This document shows, one piece after another, positions 1-6,600 of a stretch of 7,869 nucleotides of DNA. Below the pieces are notes generated by a model, which saw nothing but the letters and a program-made list of their open reading frames with translations, ran no database searches and was not told where the DNA came from. Each line of letters starts with the position of its first letter. Position 1 is the stretch's first letter. Both the position numbers and the translations under genes were made by a program. Origin of the DNA: G039029935 sp039029935 (GTDB lineage Bacteria > Chloroflexota > Anaerolineae > Caldilineales > Caldilineaceae); the NCBI GenBank assembly GCA_039029935.1, contig JBCCFC010000636.1, positions 1 through 7,869 of the forward strand, read 5' to 3'.

Positions 1-28
1 AAACCAAGTTTTTGCAAAAACTTGGTTT
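1..28 (-). terminator. Perfect 28-bp palindrome, probable terminator of the esterase/beta-helix gene
   Basis: The two 14-base halves are exact reverse complements: AAACCAAGTTTTTG and CAAAAACTTGGTTT. It begins 24 nt past the TAG stop of the gene ending at 53 and can form a hairpin whose 3' arm ends in GGTTT. The stem is AT-rich, with only a CCAAG/CTTGG clamp, and the window ends before any further T-run can be seen. A bidirectional terminator, or an operator for a neighbour outside the window, is also possible. Confidence 0.55.
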
Positions 29-52
29 CTTTCACCATCCCACCCCATTCCC

Positions 53-3000
53 CTACTGGGTACTTATTTGGTAATGTAGAATCACTGGTAAGAACAAGCT
101 CGTTGTTGTTGAGCCTGGTACTGTGTCAGCGGGTTCTGTGTTAATTGGCTCTGTTGCAGACGATGGTGCTGGCTCGATGACAACAGTTGCTACCTCATTT
201 TCAACACGCCCATCAATCGTGTGTCCTGTAATTGTGCCAAAGGATGCGGGTACATTAGCAGAGAAACGCACAAAGCTCTCGATGGCCCCATCGCCACTTG
301 ATAATTCCTCGACGGCCGTCAATGTAATGTCAAAAAGTTTGCCATTATCAAGCGGTGTTGGGCTATTGGAGAAATTGGTGACAACAAAATCAAGCTCACC
401 ACTGGCATCGTCGGCATCAAAGAAAACCATTGCTGAGTAGCCTGCTGGCAGGTTATCTACGATGGCATCGGGTATTCCATCCTCGTTCGTATCAGTTGCG
501 TCAAAGGCCAGCATCGTTTCATCATAATCAAGCGAGAAGATCAGGCTACCCACCAGCGGCTCGCCTGTGCTGACCCCTGTACCAACCTCATCACCCAGCC
601 CATTGTTAAACTGAACGGGTAGAATGAGTTCGCCTTCGACAAGGGGCAGCACTGTGGTTGGGAGCGATAAGGCTGGCTTTTGTCCCAACTGTGATGTCCC
701 GTCCAAGCCTTCACCAGCCCCCAGCGTACAGGCTCCCTCACCATTAAAGAAGATCAACCCGATACAGGTCAGGTCACTGGCGCCAATGGCATCGTCTTCA
801 TTGGCATCACAGGTCGGCACACCCGGATAGCTACCACTGCTGGTATCCGCTGGAGATGTACCATCGCCATCAAAGAACTCAAGAGCCAAGGCGGTGATAT
901 CAGCGGCGCCGACCGAGATATCACCATTACAATCGCCTGCGGGTGCGGATGAGCCGATGTAACGTAGGTCATCATCCAATGTGCCAGGGATACCGTCTGC
1001 GCCATCTGCATCCAAGAAATTGGGGTCATCACTGGTATTGCCATGACCTGCATAGCCATCTTGAATCACGGTATCAGAGACATCAAAAGCGGCGACTTCT
1101 GGCGCGTTTTTGCCGATGGATATCTGCACTTGGTCGTTGGGGTTACAGTGATTGACATTGCCCCAGATGATGCTATCGACAATGGAAACACGTCCTTTGG
1201 CATTATAGACCGCTGCACCGACGCCTGTCTCATAGAGATAGACTTCATTTTTGCTGAAAATCGAATCCGTCACTACCAACGGTTCATTCTCGTCACTTTG
1301 GTGATAGAGTCCACCGCCCGCAAAGGCTGCCCGGTTGCCGCTGAACAGGGCCGATGTTATTGTGGGCGTGGCATTGGCGTTGTACATACCCGCACCACTG
1401 CTGCTGGTGACATTGCCCAAAAAGATGACGTTGTTGAGCGTAAACTCACCACCGTTGTTATACAGCCCAGCCCCTCGCGAGGTCTCCCACGTATCCCCCG
1501 ATGCATTGCCGCCTGTGATGACCACGCCATCCAAACCGCCCGATGTGATGCTGTTGGTGGCCGTGCCAGCGGTTACAACTCTATAACTGTTTTCCGCACG
1601 TGTTGGTTCGCTTGGATCGATATTATTGCTGTCATTTTGCTGTAAATCTCCACTCAAAATTGTGGGATTATCGGTTGGATTTCGCTGTGAAAGTGACAAC
1701 TCCGTGCCATTAAAGCCACCATAAATGGTCACATTGTTGACAAGTTGGAAGGTCGCCGTTCGATCTGTCGTATTATCGGTTGGTCTGTAGGTTCCCTCTG
1801 CCACCCAAATCTCGATGGCCTCACCCGCAGACCGTGCCGCTGTTAAAGCAGATTGCAGGTCCGTGAAGGCATTGCCCCACGAACGCCCATCGCCAACACC
1901 ATTAGCATCCGCATCAACATAGATCACGTTTGGTGCAGTCGTAAATTCCCACACAGTCCCGATATTGATTGTGCCCGCATCATTCTCTGTCACCCGCCAG
2001 TAATAGGTGGTGTTGTCGGCCAGTTGTCCAGGCATAAAGGCATATTGGGTCGATAGTGCATCGCGCATTTCGGTGAAGTAGGCGGCGGTTTCGGCTTGCC
2101 AGTCATAGGCGCAGTGTCCAACACCAGCGCGCTCATCCTGCACAACACGCAGCCCCGTTGATGTGTAGAACGAAACGGCATTACGCACTTGGTCAGCCAG
2201 AAAATCGTCGCTCCCATAGGTATATTTAACGTGGTTGCGTGCCACCATCTCCGAGCTTTGCCCGTAATCGCGCACAATCGAAAGGTTGGCGTGCGGCCAT
2301 TGTTCGCTCAGTCCACCGCCACAATGGAGGTTGACATGGGCGGGGTAACGTTCGCCATAGAGTGGGAAGAAACTGCGGTCATAGAAGACGGAACCTCCCG
2401 ATGCGGTTGCGCCAAAGAGCGTGTGTTGACAAACATTGTACTTAGCAAACATCTCATCCAGCACCTGCGCCACCAAATCGGCATTGCTCTCTGGGCTATC
2501 ATACCAACGCCACGCCTCGTTGCCGGGGTCAAAGTCAGTTTGGGGTGCTTGCGGCGCAACATAAATCCAGCCATTGGCATTGATAAACTGGTTGACCTCG
2601 CTCCACGACTGCGAGTCAGCATCGTAGCCACCCTCATCGCCATGCAGATAAAAGGCCAGCTTGGTCGGTGTGGCGGGATCATAGCCTGTGCCGACAATCA
2701 CCGTTGCTGGGCGTCCCGCAATCGTCGTGTCATGTGTGCCAACGGGCAGCCCACCGGAACCGCCTGATGGATTACACGCGGCCTGGGTGACTGTACCAAT
2801 GACGGCTGGTGGATTGCTTGTGCCAAAGGCAACGGTATAGGCCAGGTCATCGCTCGGTGTCTGTCCCGACCAAATCAGCGTGGGGTTGCGAGAGGTCCAC
2901 GTTTCCTGTTGCAGTGGAATAGGGTCGCTGGCAATCTGCGCTGTTTGGGGCTGCTGGTCAGCGGCATACAGCGTAGATTGATGCCAAAGAGACGTTGATG

Positions 3001-3112
3001 CGAAGAGGGATGTCGCAATGAATAACAGCCCGATGATGAGAATTTTTTGTCGTGTTCGATAACGAATCGTCACATGTTGCGCAATTCGAGAAAGTGGTTC
3101 ATTTTGGTTCAC
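53..3112 (-). CDS. Secreted modular protein: Fn3-like domain with inserted alpha/beta-hydrolase, beta-helix, dockerin, cohesin-like domain
   Basis: This encodes a 1019-aa exported protein; residue numbers count from GTG 3112. The start is chosen because AGGAG lies 8 nt upstream; in-frame ATG 3136 and GTG 3166 lack a Shine-Dalgarno. Residues 1-23 are basic and 24-43 hydrophobic, with possible signal-peptide cleavage near YAA 49-51. Residues 66-113 and 356-394 are two halves of one Fn3-like domain (NPTLIW, FGTSNPP; then TTYYWRV, WEFTT). Between them, 113-355 is an esterase-like alpha/beta-hydrolase: HGDEGG 157-162, nucleophile elbow TASGG with Ser238, acid Asp302 or Asp303, His333. Residues 395-724 form a right-handed beta-helix starting IYVDADA, with turns at FLGN, FSGN, FSKN and IWGN. 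Residues 726-795 are a paired type I dockerin (Asp727/Asn729/Asp731/Asp738; Asp769/Asn771/Asp773/Asp780). Residues 811-968 are cohesin-like, followed by a Thr/Pro linker and LFLPVIL near the C-terminus. The substrate is unknown; surface ester or polysaccharide work is inference. Confidence 0.88.
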   Translation of the reverse strand: MNQNEPLSRIAQHVTIRYRTRQKILIIGLLFIATSLFASTSLWHQSTLYAADQQPQTAQIASDPIPLQQETWTSRNPTLIWSGQTPSDDLAYTVAFGTSNPPAVIGTVTQAACNPSGGSGGLPVGTHDTTIAGRPATVIVGTGYDPATPTKLAFYLHGDEGGYDADSQSWSEVNQFINANGWIYVAPQAPQTDFDPGNEAWRWYDSPESNADLVAQVLDEMFAKYNVCQHTLFGATASGGSVFYDRSFFPLYGERYPAHVNLHCGGGLSEQWPHANLSIVRDYGQSSEMVARNHVKYTYGSDDFLADQVRNAVSFYTSTGLRVVQDERAGVGHCAYDWQAETAAYFTEMRDALSTQYAFMPGQLADNTTYYWRVTENDAGTINIGTVWEFTTAPNVIYVDADANGVGDGRSWGNAFTDLQSALTAARSAGEAIEIWVAEGTYRPTDNTTDRTATFQLVNNVTIYGGFNGTELSLSQRNPTDNPTILSGDLQQNDSNNIDPSEPTRAENSYRVVTAGTATNSITSGGLDGVVITGGNASGDTWETSRGAGLYNNGGEFTLNNVIFLGNVTSSSGAGMYNANATPTITSALFSGNRAAFAGGGLYHQSDENEPLVVTDSIFSKNEVYLYETGVGAAVYNAKGRVSIVDSIIWGNVNHCNPNDQVQISIGKNAPEVAAFDVSDTVIQDGYAGHGNTSDDPNFLDADGADGIPGTLDDDLRYIGSSAPAGDCNGDISVGAADITALALEFFDGDGTSPADTSSGSYPGVPTCDANEDDAIGASDLTCIGLIFFNGEGACTLGAGEGLDGTSQLGQKPALSLPTTVLPLVEGELILPVQFNNGLGDEVGTGVSTGEPLVGSLIFSLDYDETMLAFDATDTNEDGIPDAIVDNLPAGYSAMVFFDADDASGELDFVVTNFSNSPTPLDNGKLFDITLTAVEELSSGDGAIESFVRFSANVPASFGTITGHTIDGRVENEVATVVIEPAPSSATEPINTEPADTVPGSTTTSLFLPVILHYQISTQ

Positions 3113-3120
3113 AGTACATA

Positions 3121-3125
3121 CTCCT
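3121..3125 (-). promoter_or_regulatory. Shine-Dalgarno AGGAG that decides the GTG start at 3112
   Basis: Read on the minus strand, ACAGGAG is followed by 8 nt and then GTG AAC CAA AAT. This is the only good ribosome site near the start. The alternatives, ATG at 3136 and GTG at 3166, have no purine-rich sequence at a usable distance. A TGTGT/ACACA 5-bp stem (3125-3129 with 3138-3142) sits directly upstream, touching the first base of the site. Confidence 0.75.
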
Positions 3126-3241
3126 GTGTAATACATGACACAACCGCACGCTAGGGTCAGGCGCACGAAATTAAAGCTACTTTTGGGACTTCATAAAATA
3201 GTAAGCTTGGAACGAATAAGCGATCAATGTAGTTTAGGTAA

Positions 3242-3280
3242 GTAGGTCAGCAATGTAGGTCAGCAATGTAGATCAATGAT
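3242..3280. repeat. 13-bp tandem repeats in the leader of the esterase gene
   Basis: GTAGGTCAGCAAT occurs twice in exact tandem (3242-3254 and 3255-3267), followed by a degenerate third copy, GTAGATCAATGAT (3268-3280, 4 mismatches). A related ATCAATGTAG lies just outside at 3223-3232. On the coding strand the recurring word is CTACATTG. The array lies between the predicted transcription start near 3286 and the start codon, so it would be transcribed as part of the 5' UTR. A protein-binding array, an RNA element and neutral slippage are all possible. Confidence 0.7.
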
Positions 3281-3292
3281 GTGTATGTAGAT

Positions 3293-3321
3293 AGTATAGG
3301 CAGTGAAACGCGGAGCGTCAA
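3293..3321 (-). promoter_or_regulatory. Sigma70-like promoter of the esterase/beta-helix gene
   Basis: On the minus strand, -35 TTGACG (3321-3316) and -10 TATACT (3298-3293) are separated by exactly 17 nt. Each hexamer matches consensus at 5 of 6 positions, and an ATTTTTG stretch lies just upstream of the -35. Transcription would start near 3286, leaving a 5' UTR of about 174 nt. A weaker pair closer to the gene (TTGATC 3227-3222, TACTAT 3203-3198, 18-nt spacer) is possible but matches less well. Confidence 0.6.
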
Positions 3322-3403
3322 CGCAAAAATGGCGATTCTTTGGTCAGACAAAAGACGTACCGTTTGTTAGGTAGCCTATTCTGTGCCAGATGACGTATCG
3401 AAT

Positions 3404-3419
3404 ATCAATAAAAATTGAT
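3404..3419. repeat. Small inverted repeat ATCAAT-AAAA-ATTGAT
   Basis: Two perfect 6-bp arms flank a 4-bp A-tract about 80 bp upstream of the predicted -35 of the esterase gene. The size suits a dimeric regulator site, but an AT-rich repeat this short can arise by chance. Confidence 0.3.
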
Positions 3420-3436
3420 GAGAAGTTGGTTGAAGT

Positions 3437-3480
3437 AGACCGAGTTGAGAGAGATTATCTACAGAATAGATTATCGGTCT
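3437..3480. repeat. Nested inverted repeat between terminator and promoter
   Basis: The outer arms AGACCGA (3437-3443) and TCGGTCT (3474-3480) are perfect complements. Inside, GATTATCTA (3453-3461) and TAGATTATC (3467-3475) pair at 8 of 9 positions around CAGAA, so the two possible pairings share bases at 3474-3475. It sits about 115 bp upstream of the esterase-gene -35 and just beyond the upstream gene's terminator. It could be an operator or a secondary hairpin; no T-run follows it on either strand. Confidence 0.4.
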
Positions 3481-3520
3481 GAATATCAGCTTGAAAATAA
3501 GCGAATCAGCTCGATTAGAT

Positions 3521-3569
3521 GTAAAAGGGGGTTATGGGTATGTGTTTATCACATACCCATAACCCCCTT
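3521..3569 (-). terminator. Strong rho-independent terminator of the lipoprotein gene
   Basis: A perfect 20-bp stem (3525-3544 with 3550-3569) has a 5-nt loop and contains CCCCC/GGGGG and CCC/GGG blocks. On the minus strand the stem is followed directly by TTTTAC. It starts 41 nt after the TAA stop at 3611-3613. The plus strand has no T-run after the stem, so it should act in the minus direction only. It insulates the downstream esterase gene from read-through. Confidence 0.9.
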
Positions 3570-3610
3570 CTCAATCAATGTATAGAAAAAGTGCCAGGCT
3601 TCAATCCCTC

Positions 3611-6600
3611 TTATGGAACCCAATCTACTCCCTGAATTCCCCAATCAGGCAATTCCCCTACGTTGGGGACCAGTGGCTGCGCTGTACCACCTGTAATCGG
3701 GATAGTCCAAAGCCCCCAAGGACCACCACGATTGGAGTAGAAGACAACCTGCGAACCATCGGGGCTGATCGCGGGTAAACCGTCGAGTGCAGGCGAGTTG
3801 GTGAGTCGATTCACCGCTGCTGTATTGACATCAAGCGTATATAGCTCCCAGTTGCCATCACGATCTGAACTCATAAAGACAGCCAGTTGTCCATTGGGTG
3901 CCCAAACGGGTCGAGAATCCGATGGTATTGTCGTCAGGCTAGATCGAGTGCCATTATTAACGTCAATGAGCCAAATGCCACAACTGCCTCCTGTCTCGTC
4001 ACACCCCTTGTGGATAACCATATCTGAGGCTGGATGCCAATCTGGGTCTTGTCCAAAGACGAGGAAGTTTGCGTTGTTGCTATTATCTGCCCATGTCACA
4101 TAGACACGCCAGCGACGGTCGCCCTCACGGTTGCTGCCAAAAACGATGCGATTCCCTGCGGGATTCCAGCTTGCTAGGCCATCCTCTGTAAACTGCGAGA
4201 AACGGATTGAGAATCCTGAACCGACATCAAAACCACTCAAACCAAGCGCGTCGTTTTTCTTACTTTGATAGGCCAAACGAACACCATTGGGACTCATGTT
4301 TGGATCGACTGCTTCTGGCACAACCAAAATGGGTTCGCCACCCGGTCCCACTTGGTAGATGTTATACCGTCCACCATCATAAGTCGAGTAGAAGATGCGT
4401 CCTGGTCCAACGGGTGCAGGTGGTGCTGGTTCGCTTGGTGGGGCGTCGGCAGCAGGAGCATCCGCCGCGCTATCTGTCGCTGATGGGGCCTGTGCAGGCT
4501 GCGAAGCGTCGGGTGCAGGCGGTGCGGCCGCGGCTGGCTGTGGCGCAGTTTGCGGTGTCTGAGTTTGAGCATTTGCGTCTGTGTCATCCGCTTGTGGATA
4601 ATTGGGCGCACTATAAACCCACCCTCGGTTGCCACTGTTAGATGTATAGACAATCTGCCACCAGAGAGAATCACCCGAACCGCTATAGCCGACAACATCT
4701 GCGGTTTCGCCGGACTGTAGTTGACCAATCACATTAAAGTCCAAACCAGGACCGTCACGCACATTTAATAGATCAAAGGCTGTGAATTCCTCAATGACAT
4801 CAACATCCCCGTCTGTGGGGTTTGCTGTGGTGTTTGCAGCACTGCCTTGGGCAACATCATTGGCTGCTTCCACTATCGCAGTGGGTTCGGGCGTGGGTGT
4901 CTCCGTTGGCTCTGGCGTTGGGGTGGGTACAACTTGTACCAGCGGCTCATCTGCATCATCTTCGCTTTCACCACCTGCCCCATCACTGGCCTCACTACCT
5001 GTCTCACTACCTGTCTCACTACCTGTCTCATTATCTTCGGTCGTCACAACATCACCCTGCCCAAGCAGAAAATCAACGCTCGACTCAAATAATTCATCAC
5101 TGGGTGATAGCTCAAATGCCTTCAGGATATCCTCTGTGGCCTCTGGGTTGGTTGGGTCAACCAAATATGCACCCCATCCACGCATAAAGTGAGCCGTTGC
5201 AAGATCAGGAATTGTTTCTAGTGCAGGTGACGAGATGGTAATAATCCAGTCGGCTAAAACACCTTCCCATGATTCGGCTACCGTGTCGTTGATCAATGGT
5301 GAGTCAAGCGTAAAAATATCTTCGGGCGAATAGGTACGCATTAGATCAACTGCGGCATCATAATCACCAAAGAAGATGTTGTCGAGAAGCGGATATCCAC
5401 CCTCGCGGGCATTGACATTATCACGTCGTGCATCAGCGATTAGCTGGATTAACGACACATTCCAGTCAAAGTCTGGATATGCACCCCGTTCATACACATC
5501 AAGCTGTAACCCCTGCACAATCGTCGATTTGGCATCCTTCCAAAGACCATTGGCAGCCAAGGTTAAGGCCAGATCATTCACAGTTGTCAGTGCGCTTGGC
5601 GCATCGCTAGGCAATGTGCTTAGTTTCACAGGCAACATGCCTTCGCTTGCCCCGTCCCAACGGAAGACGGCAAAATCAATCAGGCGTACCCCACAGGCAT
5701 AACAGAAAACATAGTAATCTGTTGCATCCAACAGCAGGTCCGGTGTGCCATCACTGTTGATATCGGCCAATGTCCCCGCACCTGGGCTAGAGCTAAACCC
5801 TTCAGCTTCCTGTCTCAACGTTTCACCATCAAAACTGAGCAGATTATAGGTGCTGCTGTGTGCGCCCACGCCGCCATTGATACCAATCCAGATACGACTT
5901 GATTCGACATACACCTGTTGCACAGACTGCTCGTTCAGATAGTCCGGGCTGGCCGCAATCGTGTCTGTGTTCGATAGCTCATCCAGCGATATTTGCGCAC
6001 GCTCTGTCCAGACAGATTCCCCGTCTTCGGTGTATTCATAGATCGCAAGGACATGCCCTTGGTCTGGCTCAAATGTCCGAATACCATATGAATGAACAAG
6101 CCACAGAGACGCTAGCTCCGTGTCATCAGCAGCCGTGTCCTCTCCCACATTAAGGATGTCAAGTGGAATCACATTCGCACCAAGGATACCAGACTCCGAG
6201 ACACTTTCCTCTGCCAATTCTGCCAAGAACAGCGTTTCCAATTCAGTGATATCTGCCTGCATGTTCGGGGCAACGGCCTGTGACGGTTGAGGCGCGGCAT
6301 CTGATCGCCCGTCGCTCGACGTTGATGTGTCAACATCGTCTGGCAATGAGATACTATCTGTCGCGCTTGCGTTCTCGATAGCTGCAATCTGCCGATTGGG
6401 TGTTGCAATCTTGGGTGAGCGTCCTGCAATGGGGAGTAAAATGGCCGATTCACCATTGGCTGGCAACCAGATCATCGGGCCAGTCGGTGCGGTTTGGTTG
6501 GCCTTCACAACCTCGACCACAACGGCACCACTGCCATCCGGTGCCCATAACATATCCCCACTCAAGCTATTACCATCGACGCGCAACGGAAACCGAATCC

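Larger units (their letters stand above)
3113..3610. other. Intergenic region between the two minus-strand genes
   Basis: This 498-bp stretch contains no convincing gene. In the order met by minus-strand transcription it holds the terminator of the lipoprotein gene (3525-3569), a nested inverted repeat (3437-3480), a small inverted repeat (3404-3419), a promoter (3293-3321), 13-bp tandem repeats (3242-3280) and the Shine-Dalgarno site at 3121-3125. Plus-strand reading frames here are short and lack recognisable ribosome sites. Confidence 0.7.

Noticed and set aside
1043..1645. 200-residue plus-strand open frame
   Set aside because: It lies wholly antisense to the beta-helix coding region, has no recognisable domain and is explained as a shadow frame.
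2189..2767. 192-residue plus-strand open frame
   Set aside because: It is antisense to the hydrolase domain, whose minus-strand frame has clear family motifs; the plus-strand frame has no ribosome site or recognisable fold.
53..3112. Classical cellulosome component
   Set aside because: A dockerin and a cohesin-like domain are present, but no glycoside hydrolase, carbohydrate-binding module or multi-cohesin scaffold is visible, so a cellulosome is not supported.
3242..3280. Possible CRISPR array
   Set aside because: The repeats are only 13 bp and directly adjacent with no spacers.
4207..4641. 144-residue open frames on both strands
   Set aside because: Both overlap the Ala/Pro linker and propeller of the lipoprotein; their biased composition reflects the other frame.
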